Of a stretch of DNA of 64,000 nucleotides, positions 9,109 to 17,948 are shown in pieces. Positions within the stretch are counted from its first letter, which is position 1, and each line of letters opens with the position of its first letter. This DNA comes from an uncultured Muribaculaceae bacterium. Its GTDB lineage: Bacteria; Bacteroidota; Bacteroidia; Bacteroidales; Muribaculaceae. The notes under the pieces were generated by a model that was given only the letters and a program-made list of their open reading frames with translations, was not told the DNA's origin and did no database searches. The DNA lies in NCBI GenBank assembly GCA_910587915.1, contig CAJUOB010000009.1:3719-67718 (forward strand), written 5' to 3'. A program made the position numbers and the translations under genes.

Positions 9109-9140
9109 TTTGTTTTTTTAAGATTTTTTACGTACCTTTG
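9109..9140 (+). promoter_or_regulatory. Promoter of the SulP transporter gene
   Basis: TTTG at 9109-9112 and TACCTTTG at 9133-9140 are separated by 20 bases, a full match to the Bacteroidota -33/-7 pattern. The start codon is about 53 bases downstream. Confidence 0.75.
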
Positions 9141-9192
9141 CCGCGGTTTTCAAGTAGTTATAAAAATATTCATTCAGGTACGTTTCCTAATT

Positions 9193-10932
9193 ATGGGTAC
9201 TAATAGCACTGCCGCAGCAAAAGTTGGCTCGGCCATAGACTTTCACCCAAAGCTCTTTTCCTGTCTAAAACATTACAATGCCGAGCGTTTGAAGGCAGAT
9301 GTAATTGCAGGCATCGTCGTAGGCATCGTGGCTCTTCCACTTGCCATTGCATTCGGTATCGCCTCAGGCGTTAATCCTTCGATCGGTCTTATCACCGCTA
9401 TAATCGGTGGCTTCCTCGTGTCGTTTTTTGGCGGTAGCACCGTTCAGATCGGCGGACCCACGGGTGCATTCATCGTCATCGTATATAATATTATTGCCCA
9501 GTTTGGTCTCCATGGACTTGCCATCGCCACATTCATGGCCGGTGTCATTCTTGTGCTCATGGGCTTATTCCGTCTCGGTACTGTCATAAAGTTTATCCCT
9601 TATCCTATCGTGGTGGGATTCACAGCCGGTATTGCCCTCACCATTTTCTCTACCCAGGTCAACGACTTCCTCGGTATGGGTCTGCGCGATATCCCCGGCC
9701 AGTTCCTGCCTAAGTGGGGCATGTATCTGAGCAATCTCGGCTCGATATCGCTGTCGGCGCTTGCCACATCGGTGGTGTCGCTGCTCATAATAATTCTCAC
9801 TCCCAAGATTTCAAAAAAACTCCCCGGCGCTCTCATTGCCATAATCCTTGTCACGGCTGGTGCATATGTAATGTCGATGATGTTCGATTGGTATTCTGTT
9901 GAAACAATTGGCGACCGTTTCGGCACTATGGCTACCGATATTCCCCAACCCCATGGATTTGCCATAAACATGGCCACTATCAACTTGCTGTTGCCCTCGG
10001 CGTTTACTATCGCTGTACTCGGCGCTATCGAGAGTCTGCTCTCGGCCACTGTTGCCGACGGTGTCACCGGATCGCGTACCAACAGTAATACGGAACTTAT
10101 CGGCCAGGGTATAGCCAATATCACAGTACCTTTCTTCGGCGGCATTCCTGTCACCGGAGCTATAGCCCGAACCATGACCAATATCACCAATGGCGGCCGC
10201 ACTCCTGTGGCAGGTATCGTGCATGCTGTAGTACTTCTTCTCATATTCCTTTTTGCCATGCCTCTCATCAACTACGTGCCTATGGCATGTCTCGCTGCCG
10301 TCCTTATGGTCGTAGCCTACAATATGAGCGGATGGCGTACTATCGTCGGAATCTTCCATGCTCCTAAGAGCGATATCTCGGTTCTGGTTGTCACCTTCCT
10401 TCTCACTGTTATATTCGACCTTACCATCGCTATCGAAATCGGTCTTCTTCTTGCTGTGGTGCTGTTCCTGCGTCGTGTTACACAGAACACCGAGATAAAG
10501 GTATATTCCGAACAGCTCGACGTGGCCGAAGGTACCGACCTGAGCAATCACGAGGTACTCAATGTTGCTCGCGGTGTGAGTGTATATGAAATCGACGGTC
10601 CGTTCTTCTTCGGAGTGGCTACAAAGTTCGATGAGATGATGCGTTCTACACTCGGCTCTAAACCTGTGGTACGTATCATACGCATGCGAAAAGTGTCATT
10701 TATCGACGCGACCGGTCTCCACAATCTCGAGTTGCTTATCAAATCATCGCAGAACGAGGGTATCCACGTGGTTCTGTCGGGTGTCAAGAGCAATGTCCGC
10801 CAGGTGCTCGAACATGCCGGAATCGACAAGCTTATCGGTGCCGATCATATCTGCGATCATATCGATAAGGCCGTCGTAATGGCAAACCTTATTGCCGCGG
10901 ATGCCCGCAATCCTCACAAAATGCCGCGATAA
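9193..10932 (+). CDS. SulP family anion transporter with STAS domain
   Basis: 579 residues from ATG 9193; an earlier in-frame ATG at 9073 would overlap the promoter and terminator. The first ~420 residues are a multi-span SLC26/SulP membrane domain starting ADVIAGIVVGIVALPLAIAFGIASG and containing the conserved GGPTGAF turn. Residues ~455-565 are a cytoplasmic STAS domain with the strand VYEIDGPFFFG and the FIDATGLHNLE loop. Members carry sulfate, bicarbonate or dicarboxylates; the substrate is not evident here. It is a monocistronic unit with its own promoter. Confidence 0.93.
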   Translation: MGTNSTAAAKVGSAIDFHPKLFSCLKHYNAERLKADVIAGIVVGIVALPLAIAFGIASGVNPSIGLITAIIGGFLVSFFGGSTVQIGGPTGAFIVIVYNIIAQFGLHGLAIATFMAGVILVLMGLFRLGTVIKFIPYPIVVGFTAGIALTIFSTQVNDFLGMGLRDIPGQFLPKWGMYLSNLGSISLSALATSVVSLLIIILTPKISKKLPGALIAIILVTAGAYVMSMMFDWYSVETIGDRFGTMATDIPQPHGFAINMATINLLLPSAFTIAVLGAIESLLSATVADGVTGSRTNSNTELIGQGIANITVPFFGGIPVTGAIARTMTNITNGGRTPVAGIVHAVVLLLIFLFAMPLINYVPMACLAAVLMVVAYNMSGWRTIVGIFHAPKSDISVLVVTFLLTVIFDLTIAIEIGLLLAVVLFLRRVTQNTEIKVYSEQLDVAEGTDLSNHEVLNVARGVSVYEIDGPFFFGVATKFDEMMRSTLGSKPVVRIIRMRKVSFIDATGLHNLELLIKSSQNEGIHVVLSGVKSNVRQVLEHAGIDKLIGADHICDHIDKAVVMANLIAADARNPHKMPR

Positions 10933-10993
10933 CGCCTCAATTGATGGCCAATTGTTAAAAAAGGACGTTATAAAGAAAAAAATAACCTTAAAA

Positions 10994-11025
10994 TTTGTGA
11001 GGACGAAAAAAACGGCTTACCTTTG
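10994..11025 (+). promoter_or_regulatory. Promoter of the small lipoprotein gene
   Basis: TTTG at 10994-10997 and TACCTTTG at 11018-11025 with a 20-base spacer; the start codon is 50 bases downstream. Confidence 0.75.
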
Positions 11026-11075
11026 TACCGTTTTTGAAAACGAACAATTGTTTTATTACTAAATCAAAACACAAG

Positions 11076-11285
11076 ATGAAAAAGTTAGTATTGATGCTCG
11101 CTGTTGCATTCAGCATGTCGTTCTTCGCATGTGGCAACAAGGAAGCTGCTGCTGAAGCAGAAGCTGCTGCACCCGAAGTTGTTGAAGAAGTTGCTGAAGT
11201 TGTTGCTGACTCCTGCTGCAACGCTGCTGATTCCTGCTGCGCCGACACCGTTGTCGCTGCCGCTGCTGAAGTAGTTGCTGAATAA
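11076..11285 (+). CDS. Small Ala/Glu/Val-rich lipoprotein with two DSCC motifs
   Basis: 69 residues from ATG 11076; an upstream ATG at 11034 lies right behind the promoter and would spoil the signal peptide. MKKLVLMLAVAFSMSFFAC gives a lipobox with Cys 19 as the lipidation site. The mature peptide is ~50 residues of low complexity (runs of Ala, Glu and Val) with two vicinal-cysteine motifs, DSCC at 45-48 and 53-56. The gene has its own well-formed promoter and a strong terminator, so it is probably expressed at a high level alone. No known family recognised; redox or metal binding by the paired cysteines is only a guess. Confidence 0.75.
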   Translation: MKKLVLMLAVAFSMSFFACGNKEAAAEAEAAAPEVVEEVAEVVADSCCNAADSCCADTVVAAAAEVVAE

Positions 11286-11340
11286 TTTCCGCAGACTTTC
11301 AACAGAATAAGCGCGAGAGCGCTTTAAAGAAATCAGAAGA

Positions 11341-11374
11341 GGTCGTTCGCACCATGCGAATGACCCTTTTTTTT
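11341..11374 (+). terminator. Rho-independent terminator
   Basis: GGTCGTTCGC (11341-11350) pairs with GCGAATGACC (11356-11365), one wobble, loop ACCAT, followed by eight Ts. A smaller hairpin AAGCGC-GAGA-GCGCTT sits just before it at 11309-11324. Confidence 0.88.
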
Positions 11375-11447
11375 ATCTATATATCTATGTTATCACCAAA
11401 AGCCGGAACCCTGCTTGCTCATCGGGGTGTCGGCTTTTACCGTATAG

Positions 11448-11684
11448 TCAGTGTAGATCGAAATAGGGCGGTTCCGGTGCAGGATAGTAGGGTAGAGTGT
11501 GATCGGCAGGATTGCACACACGGATTGTGCCGCTGTGGTAGGGTGTGGAGTGAACCTCGCGGCAAAACGGAACTACCGATACATACCAGAGGCCGTCGGA
11601 ATGTTCGACGGCCTCGATTATGGATAGGGGATATGTTTTGCCGAGATGTTCCACCTGGCGTCCTAACATTCGTATGCTCTTCAT
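11448..11684 (-). CDS. Small hypothetical protein, translationally coupled
   Basis: 78 residues (MKSIRMLGRQVEHLGKTYPL...). Its ATG overlaps the stop of the preceding lipoprotein gene in an ATGA arrangement at 11681-11684, which is the main reason to accept it over the opposite-strand frame. No signal peptide or transmembrane stretch; the tail is Pro/Tyr rich (PYYPAPEPPYF). It is the last gene of the ileS-lspA operon. Function not recognised. Confidence 0.55.
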   Translation of the reverse strand: MKSIRMLGRQVEHLGKTYPLSIIEAVEHSDGLWYVSVVPFCREVHSTPYHSGTIRVCNPADHTLPYYPAPEPPYFDLH

Positions 11685-12517
11685 GATGATGCGACGCTGT
11701 CGGTCTGAGCGGCGTTTTTAAGTTCTACGGTATCTGCGAGATTGTGGAATGTGTGTATGTTGTAGCGGCCTACCGGATTTTCGTGATTCACGCGTTTGCG
11801 GATCATTTCCATGCTGTCTGCGCGTAGCATCGTGCCCGGACGGCTAAGTCCATCGATAAATCCAAATATACGGTTGGCTGTGCGGGTGGAGTCGGAGCTG
11901 AACACCAGTTCGTTCCAGCCTTCGCCTGAGAACGATTTACTGGCCATGTCGACAGTTCCGTCGGTATATTCGGCTACGATGGTGAAGCGTAGTGTCTCGG
12001 TGTTGTTGAAGAATTTAGCGCGCCATGTATAGCAGTCACCTCGCTCCCAGTTTTCATCGTTGGAAAACGAGAATGTTGCCGTACGGCTCGGCATTAGGTC
12101 GTTGAATGTAAGGAAACGGGCATTGGGCCACACGTCCACGGAGTCGCCTGCTATCGACAATGCGGCTTCGGCGGCGATTCTGTTGCCGGTTTCTATCAGG
12201 CGTCGGTCGAGAATCTCTATGGTGCGGTCATATACATCCATGTATTCCGCCATATGACGTCCATACCAGGAGAATGAGCTGTCGACCTCCTCGGGTGTTA
12301 CGCCGTGGCGTGCATACACGCTCTGTTTGTAGAGCTGGCGAAGGGAGTCTGTGTAGAACTCCGTGCGATTCATGTCGACCACAGCCTCGCCGGTATGGAA
12401 GTCGGCGAGGAGTTCGGCCATGCGTTCGGGAGGAATTACTCCTCCCGGCACTTTCGAGCACGCGCATGTCAGCAGCAATAAGCCGGCAGCGGCAATTTCA
12501 GCCTTTAGCTTTGTCAT
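11681..12517 (-). CDS. DUF4296 domain lipoprotein
   Basis: About 278 residues from the ATG at 12517 (MTKLKAEIAAAG...); the ATG at 12526 is an alternative. Lipobox TCAC makes it a lipoprotein. The N-terminal ~100 residues (IPPERMAELLADFHTGEAVVD...GVTPEEVDSSFSWY...DRTIEILDRRL) match the DUF4296 pattern common in Bacteroidota. The remaining C-terminal part resembles a beta-rich domain of unknown role. Its 5' end overlaps the end of lspA, the enzyme that would process its own signal peptide, an arrangement I know from other Bacteroidales. Confidence 0.75.
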   Translation of the reverse strand: MTKLKAEIAAAGLLLLTCACSKVPGGVIPPERMAELLADFHTGEAVVDMNRTEFYTDSLRQLYKQSVYARHGVTPEEVDSSFSWYGRHMAEYMDVYDRTIEILDRRLIETGNRIAAEAALSIAGDSVDVWPNARFLTFNDLMPSRTATFSFSNDENWERGDCYTWRAKFFNNTETLRFTIVAEYTDGTVDMASKSFSGEGWNELVFSSDSTRTANRIFGFIDGLSRPGTMLRADSMEMIRKRVNHENPVGRYNIHTFHNLADTVELKNAAQTDSVASS

Positions 12518-13151
12518 CGGCATCATAGCGGGCGTATTCCGACCCGAGGTATTTGGTGTAGAAGAATATAATCATACCCATTCCGACGGTGATGGCGGAA
12601 TCGGCGATATTGAATACCGGATCGAAGAATGAGAACTCGCGGCCACCAACCACGGGGAGCCATTCCGGCCAGTTGAAAGAAAACAACGGGAAGTAGAGCA
12701 TATCCACTACCAGGCCATGGAAAAAGCCGCCGTATCCTTCACCCCACGGCACAAGTTCTGCCGTCATCGGTGGATAGGGATTGGTGAATATCTCGCCGTA
12801 GGCCACACAGTCGATTATGTTTCCGAAGGCGCCGGCTGCCACCAGGGCAACCGCTGTCATGTAGCCGGCCGATACCTTTGCCACACGTGCAAGGCGTACA
12901 AGATACCACACAAGGAAACCGACAAGGACTATGCGGAAGAGTGTGAGAAACAGTTTGCTCCCCAACTCTATGCCGAAAGCCATGCCGTTGTTCTGTATGA
13001 ATCGTAGATGGAAGAACGGTAGCACCTCAACGTCTTCGCCGAGGTAGAAATGAGTTTTTACATAGAATTTTACCGCCTGGTCTATGATTATGACCAATGC
13101 AGCAGTTATGGCTGCCAGTAGGGTGAGCCGTTTCGTTTTCGAGCCTTCCAT
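12498..13151 (-). CDS. lspA: Lipoprotein signal peptidase (signal peptidase II)
   Basis: 217 residues from the ATG at 13151 (MEGSKTKRLTLL...). The longer frame to 13247 runs inside the upstream DksA-like gene. Four membrane helices and the aspartyl-protease motifs are visible: ...FIQNNGMAFG, then AGAFGNIIDCVAYG with one catalytic Asp, and FNIADSAITVG with the second. It cleaves prolipoproteins in the inner membrane, next to the lipid-modified Cys. The ATG overlaps the stop of the DksA-like gene (TGATG), indicating coupled translation. There is a longer than usual loop before FNIAD (positions ~150-180), seen commonly in Bacteroidota LspA. Confidence 0.92.
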   Translation of the reverse strand: MEGSKTKRLTLLAAITAALVIIIDQAVKFYVKTHFYLGEDVEVLPFFHLRFIQNNGMAFGIELGSKLFLTLFRIVLVGFLVWYLVRLARVAKVSAGYMTAVALVAAGAFGNIIDCVAYGEIFTNPYPPMTAELVPWGEGYGGFFHGLVVDMLYFPLFSFNWPEWLPVVGGREFSFFDPVFNIADSAITVGMGMIIFFYTKYLGSEYARYDADDKAKG

Positions 13152-13531
13152 CAATGGTCGGGATTGTTTTTTGCTTCCACGCAGAGAGTGGCATGTGGTA
13201 CAGCCCTCAGACGTTCCTTGGGTATAAGCTTGCCGGTGGCACGGCATATGCCATAGGTTTTGTTGTCGATGCGTACGAGAGCTGCCCGCAGATGGTTTAT
13301 AAACTGGCGCTGACGCTCGGCCAGACGTGCGTTTGCTTCGCGTTCGAGCACGTTTGCTCCTTCTTCGAGGGTCTTGAAGGTGGGCGATGTATCGGCGGTA
13401 TCGTTGCCATCGGTATTACGCAGGCTCTGGCACAACTCTTCGTAGAGTGCTGTGGCGGAGTCTATTTTTGCGAGTATGATTTGACGGAATTCCTCGAGTT
13501 CTTCATCCGTGTACCGTAGTTGTTCGCTCAT
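13151..13531 (-). CDS. TraR/DksA family protein with reduced zinc-finger cysteines
   Basis: 126 residues. The N-terminal part is a helical coiled coil (YTDEELEEFRQIILAKIDSA..., NVLEREANARLAERQRQFINHL). The C-terminal part aligns with the DksA zinc finger, but of the four expected cysteines only two remain: CRAT replaces CxxC and CVEA replaces the second CxxC. DksA-type proteins bind in the RNA polymerase secondary channel and modulate stringent-response transcription; loss of two zinc ligands is common in Bacteroidota homologues to my knowledge. It lies between ileS and lspA and overlaps lspA. Confidence 0.85.
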   Translation of the reverse strand: MSEQLRYTDEELEEFRQIILAKIDSATALYEELCQSLRNTDGNDTADTSPTFKTLEEGANVLEREANARLAERQRQFINHLRAALVRIDNKTYGICRATGKLIPKERLRAVPHATLCVEAKNNPDH

Positions 13532-13561
13532 GGTTCGGTAAATATTAGAGATTGTTGAGAT

Positions 13562-13604
13562 AAAGTTAAGATAACGGCATGGACTATGCCATTATCCTAA
13601 CTTT
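13562..13604 (-). promoter_or_regulatory. Long imperfect stem-loop between ileS and the dksA-like gene
   Basis: AAAGTTAAGATAACGGCAT (13562-13580) pairs with the stretch 13586-13604 at 17 of 19 positions around a 5-base loop. It can act as a terminator after ileS or as a processing site; no long T-run follows on the minus strand. Confidence 0.6.
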
Positions 13605-13629
13605 ATAACTCTCTTTGTATCAATTCTGT

Positions 13630-16600
13630 TTATGCGGGTATGATTACAGCGCCGATTTTGAGATCATCGATGTCGAAAATCACGATGTTTTCATCTTCGG
13701 AGGCGTCTGCGACCGTGATGGCATCGGCAAGCACCTGCTCGGCAATGTAGTCGGAGTACTCGGAGAGTACGTCGGTGACTTCCGGACACGGCACGAATTT
13801 CAGGTTGATATGGTCGGTGATTTCAAAATTCTGTTCCTTACGGTAGCGCTGAACGCGGTTGATGATATCGCGGGCAAGACCTTCGCGGAAGAGCTCGGGG
13901 CTAATTTCTATATCGAGAGCTACTGTGAGGGCTCCTTCGTTAGCCACCAGCCATCCGGGAATGTCTTCAGATATTACTTTCACGTCGGCAAGTTCCACAC
14001 GTGTACTTGTACCGTCGATTTCGAGGTCGATGGCTCCTTCGCGCTCAAGTGTGCGGATCTGTTCGGGAGTGAAAGCTTTGATCATGGCGGCGGCCTGCTT
14101 CATGAGTTTGCCGAATTTCGGACCAAGTTTCTTGAAGTCAGGGTCGACACGCTTCACGAATACTTCGTTGTCGGGCGCTACAACCTGCAGGTCCTTCACA
14201 TTTACCTCGGTCTTGACAATGGCTGCGATAGCCTCGATTGTTGCGGCTGCTTCTGCGTCGACGGCAGGCACAAGCATCTTTGCCAGCGGCTGGCGTACTT
14301 TGATATTTGCCTTCTTGCGCAGACTCAGCACAAGCGATGTCAGGCGCTGCGCCACATCCATACGGTGCTCGAGCGAGGCGTCGACAAGTGCGGCGTCGTA
14401 CACGGGGAAGTCGGCCAGGTGGACCGATTCGGGTGCTTCGTTGAGATCGCGGAATAGACGGTCGGCGAAGAACGGCGCTATCGGTGCCATCAGGCGCGCA
14501 ACGGTGTCCAGACAGGTATATAGAGTCTGGTAGGCGGCCAGTTTATCGGTGTCGAAGTTGCCACCCCAGAAACGTTTACGGCTAAGGCGCACATACCAGT
14601 TCGATAGGTCGGACTGCACGAAGTCGCTTATTGCGCGGGCTGCATTGGTCGGTTCGTAGGAGTCGAAAGCTTCGGTTACATTCTTTACCAAAGTATTGAG
14701 CACCGAGAGAATCCAGCGGTCGAGCTCATGGCGCTCGGCCACGGGTACCTGAGCTTCCTCACCTGTGAAGCCGTCGACATTGGCATACATGGCGAAGAAA
14801 TTGTAGGTGCTCGAAAGGGTGGCGAAGAACTTGCGGGCAACCTCTACAACGCCGTCCGAATCGTACTTGAGGTCGATCCATGGAGCTGTCGTTGCAATCA
14901 TATACCAGCGCAGAGGGTCGGAGCCGAATTTCTCGATCGCTTCGAACGGATCGACGGCGTTGCCTTTGCGCTTCGACATCTTTTCTCCGTTTTTATCGAG
15001 TACGAGACCATTGGATATCACGGTCTTGAATGCTACGTGGTCGAACACCATCGTGCCTATGGCATGGAGGGTGAAGAACCAACCGCGTGTCTGGTCCACA
15101 CCTTCGGCGATGAAATCGGCGGGGAATACGGCTCCATTTTCCACAATCTCCTTGTTTTCGAAGGGATAGTGCATCTGGGCGTAAGGCATAGAACCGCTGT
15201 CGAACCATACGTCGATGAGGTCGGTCTCGCGATGCATGGGTGCGCCCGATGCCGACACAAGCACTATATCGTCGACATAGGGACGGTGCAGGTCGATCTT
15301 GTCGTAGTTTTCTTTCGAATAGTCGCCGGGTACAAAGCCTTTGTCCTTGAACGGGTTGGACTTCATGATGCCGGCAGCCACCGATTTCTCTATTTCGTTG
15401 TAGAGTGTTTCCACACTGTCGATGCAGATTTCCTCGGCACCGTTCTCTGTGCGCCAGATGGGGAGCGGAGTGCCCCAGAAACGGCTGCGCGAGAGGTTCC
15501 AGTCCTGCAGATTCTCGAGCCACTTGCCAAATCGGCCGCTGCCTGTTGCGGCGGGTTTCCACTGGATAGTGTCGTTGAGAGCTATCATGCGGTCGCGAGC
15601 CTCGGTGGAGCGGATAAACCAGCTGTCGAGAGGATAGTAGAGCACCGGTTTGTCGGTACGCCAGCAGTGCGGATAGTTGTGCACGTGCTTCTCTATGCGG
15701 AATACTTTTCCGGCCTGCTTGAGAGCCATGCATATTTCCACATCGAGGGTCTCATCGCCTTCCTTTGCATCGGGGTTGTATGCGTTTTTCACATACTTTC
15801 CTGCCCATGCTGCATATTCTTCGCTCACTTTTTCGGCCACGAACTCAGGAGCGAGGTCTTCAAGGCGGTAGAAACGTCCGGTGAGGTCGACCATGGGTCG
15901 CAGATTGCCGTCGCGGTCTATCAGGTGAAGCGGTGGAATGCCATTCTGCTTCGACACACGAAGGTCGTCGGCGCCGAAAGTACCTGCGATATGTACAATG
16001 CCGGTACCATCTTCGGTAGTCACATAATCGCCGGGAATTACACGGAATGCTCCTTCGCCCGGATTAACCCAGGGTATGAGCTGCTCGTAGTGGAGGCCGA
16101 CAAGTTCGGAGCCGTCGACTGTTGCAACCACCTGCCAGGGCACAAGTTTGTCGCCGGGCTTGTAGTCTTCGAGTGCTATGTCCTTGGCCTTTTCGTTGAA
16201 TAGCGAGCCAAGAAGAGCCTCTGCCACAGTCACTGTCACAGGTTCGCCCGAGTAGGGATTGTAGGTGCGGACAATTGCGTAGCGTATCGACGGGCCTACG
16301 CAGAGTGCCGTATTCGATGGGAGTGTCCACGGAGTGGTTGTCCAGGCAAGAAGGCATGCCTTCCCCCATCCATCCATGGCGGGGATAGTTTCGGTGAGGG
16401 TGAACTGTGCGGTGCAAGTGGTGTCTTTCACATCGCGGTAGCATCCGGGCTGGTTGAGCTCGTGCGAACTTAGTCCTGTGCCGGCTGCGGGGGAATAGGG
16501 CTGTATGGTATATCCTTTGTAGAGAAGACCCTTGGCATAGATCTGTGCCAGAAGCCACCACACACTTTCGATGTATCGGTTGTCGTAGGTTATATACGGG

Positions 16601-17040
16601 TCGTTCATGTCCACCCAATAGCCCATCATGTCGGTGAGGGTTTCCCATTCGCGGGTGTACTTCATCACTTCGCGGCGGCATGCGGCGTTGTATTCATCCA
16701 CGCTTATGCTCTTGCCGATATCTTCTTTGGTGATTCCGAGAGAACGCTCCACGCCAAGTTCCACGGGCAGGCCGTGGGTATCCCAGCCGGCTTTGCGCTT
16801 CACATGGAAGCCTTTCATTGTCTTGTAGCGGCAGAAAAGGTCTTTTATGGTGCGTGCCATCACATGGTGGATGCCGGGCATGCCGTTGGCCGAGGGAGGT
16901 CCCTCAAAGAACACGAACGACGGAGCACCTTCGCGCAAGGCTACGCTGCGGCCGAAGAGGTCGGCTTCACGCCAACGGGCGAGCATCTCCTTGTTTATGT
17001 CCGAGAGGTTGAACGAGGTATATTCCTTGAACTTTTTCAT
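13630..17040 (-). CDS. ileS: Isoleucyl-tRNA synthetase
   Basis: 1136 residues, class I aminoacyl-tRNA synthetase charging tRNA-Ile in the cytoplasm. The HIGH-type motif reads GIHH (residues 56-59, in GPPSANGMPGIHHVMAR) and KMSKR occurs near residue 687. The editing (CP1) domain lies between, with WTTTPWTLPSN near residue 240. The sequence around both motifs and the absence of a C-terminal Cys4 zinc finger suggest the longer eukaryote-like group (type 2, the group containing mupirocin-resistant enzymes); that assignment is inference. A 189-base gap with the rpsP terminator lies upstream and a DksA-like gene downstream. Confidence 0.96.
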   Translation of the reverse strand: MKKFKEYTSFNLSDINKEMLARWREADLFGRSVALREGAPSFVFFEGPPSANGMPGIHHVMARTIKDLFCRYKTMKGFHVKRKAGWDTHGLPVELGVERSLGITKEDIGKSISVDEYNAACRREVMKYTREWETLTDMMGYWVDMNDPYITYDNRYIESVWWLLAQIYAKGLLYKGYTIQPYSPAAGTGLSSHELNQPGCYRDVKDTTCTAQFTLTETIPAMDGWGKACLLAWTTTPWTLPSNTALCVGPSIRYAIVRTYNPYSGEPVTVTVAEALLGSLFNEKAKDIALEDYKPGDKLVPWQVVATVDGSELVGLHYEQLIPWVNPGEGAFRVIPGDYVTTEDGTGIVHIAGTFGADDLRVSKQNGIPPLHLIDRDGNLRPMVDLTGRFYRLEDLAPEFVAEKVSEEYAAWAGKYVKNAYNPDAKEGDETLDVEICMALKQAGKVFRIEKHVHNYPHCWRTDKPVLYYPLDSWFIRSTEARDRMIALNDTIQWKPAATGSGRFGKWLENLQDWNLSRSRFWGTPLPIWRTENGAEEICIDSVETLYNEIEKSVAAGIMKSNPFKDKGFVPGDYSKENYDKIDLHRPYVDDIVLVSASGAPMHRETDLIDVWFDSGSMPYAQMHYPFENKEIVENGAVFPADFIAEGVDQTRGWFFTLHAIGTMVFDHVAFKTVISNGLVLDKNGEKMSKRKGNAVDPFEAIEKFGSDPLRWYMIATTAPWIDLKYDSDGVVEVARKFFATLSSTYNFFAMYANVDGFTGEEAQVPVAERHELDRWILSVLNTLVKNVTEAFDSYEPTNAARAISDFVQSDLSNWYVRLSRKRFWGGNFDTDKLAAYQTLYTCLDTVARLMAPIAPFFADRLFRDLNEAPESVHLADFPVYDAALVDASLEHRMDVAQRLTSLVLSLRKKANIKVRQPLAKMLVPAVDAEAAATIEAIAAIVKTEVNVKDLQVVAPDNEVFVKRVDPDFKKLGPKFGKLMKQAAAMIKAFTPEQIRTLEREGAIDLEIDGTSTRVELADVKVISEDIPGWLVANEGALTVALDIEISPELFREGLARDIINRVQRYRKEQNFEITDHINLKFVPCPEVTDVLSEYSDYIAEQVLADAITVADASEDENIVIFDIDDLKIGAVIIPA

Positions 17041-17169
17041 TTATAGTCGGTTTGTTTATTTTTGCTATTGTTGGAGCGGACGGGTTTGGTGCTTGCCATG
17101 ATGATTGTCGCTTTCGGTGGAGTACCGTTCGCCATGCACCGTTGGCTTGTGTCACCCTTGTAAAGCCGC

Positions 17170-17207
17170 AAAGGGTGTGCCGGCCACAATCGGCGGACAC
17201 ACCCTTT
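17170..17207 (-). terminator. Terminator after rpsP
   Basis: AAAGGGTGTG (17170-17179) pairs with CACACCCTTT (17198-17207), extended by CCG/CGG with one bulged base. It sits 23 bases past the rpsP stop and before ileS. Confidence 0.65.
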
Positions 17208-17229
17208 GGGTATTTTTGCGGGGCAGATA

Positions 17230-17766
17230 TTATTCTGCTGCGGGAGCCTCTGCTTCGGCTTCGCCTTCTTCGGCGGGAGCTTCTGCTGCAGCTGCGGCTG
17301 CGGCTGCTTCGGCTTTCTTCTTAGCTACGGCTTCTGCCTTAGCCTTGTTCACGGCAGCTTCGGCTTCGAGGCGAGTTTTAGCTGCCTCCTGGGCCTGTGT
17401 GGCCATGGTGGTTTTCTGCGAAGCTACCTTCGCATCTTTTTTAGCCTTCCAGGCAGCGAAACGACGCTCGGCCTCAGCCTGATCGAATGCACCCTTGGCT
17501 ACGCCACCCTGAAGATGCTTCATAAGAAGAACACCCTCGTTGCTGAGGATAGCGCGAACTGTGTCGGTGGGTTCAGCACCAACAGTCACCCAATACAAAG
17601 CCCGTTCGAAGTTAAGAGTAATTGTAGCAGGATTAGTGTTCGGATTATAGGAACCTATCCTTTCAATAAATCTACCATCTCGTGGTGCCCTGCTATCGGC
17701 GATGACAATAGGATAGAACGCATAGTTCTTGCGACCATGACGTTGTAATCTAATTTTTGTTGCCAT
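17230..17766 (-). CDS. rpsP: 30S ribosomal protein S16 with long C-terminal tail
   Basis: 178 residues. The first ~85 residues are a normal S16 (MATKIRLQRHGRKNYAFYPIVIADSRAPRDGRFIERIGSYNP split over its beta-barrel), which binds 16S rRNA in the small-subunit body. A second part (~95-178) is a Lys/Ala then Ala/Glu-rich helix ending in acidic repeats. S16 in most bacteria is 80-90 residues; tails of this kind are usual in Bacteroidales, so it is family-specific and not a fusion. A complete promoter is found at 17809-17840. Confidence 0.95.
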   Translation of the reverse strand: MATKIRLQRHGRKNYAFYPIVIADSRAPRDGRFIERIGSYNPNTNPATITLNFERALYWVTVGAEPTDTVRAILSNEGVLLMKHLQGGVAKGAFDQAEAERRFAAWKAKKDAKVASQKTTMATQAQEAAKTRLEAEAAVNKAKAEAVAKKKAEAAAAAAAAEAPAEEGEAEAEAPAAE

Positions 17767-17808
17767 TTAGAATTTGTTTGTAATGTGGTTTTGTACTGTT
17801 TAGCGCCG

Positions 17809-17840
17809 CAAAGGTACGATTTTCCATTCACATTTCCAAA
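17809..17840 (-). promoter_or_regulatory. Promoter of rpsP
   Basis: On the minus strand TTTG (17837-17840) and TACCTTTG (17809-17816) are 20 bases apart. The rpsP start is about 42 bases downstream. Confidence 0.78.
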
Positions 17841-17948
17841 TCTTTTTTCTCATAGAATGAAAAATAGCCTAATCGGTTAACTGACAGAAGCAGAGTGCTA
17901 AATCGGCTTGTGGCGAACAGGCGCCGTGCCACAGGTGTTAGATATGGT

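Noticed and set aside
10938..10954. CAATTG-ATGGC-CAATTG as terminator of the SulP gene
   Set aside because: Only six AT-rich pairs; too weak to claim although an A-rich tract follows.
11354..11686. 110-codon plus-strand frame after the small lipoprotein
   Set aside because: Opposite-strand gene at 11448-11684 has an overlapping start in the operon and is the better choice; the plus frame begins in the terminator.
14728..16203. Long plus-strand frame opposite ileS
   Set aside because: No family features; it lies wholly inside the synthetase gene.
17230..17480. Ala/Glu-rich region of rpsP as a DNA repeat or fusion
   Set aside because: The C-terminal tail is usual for S16 in Bacteroidales and in frame.
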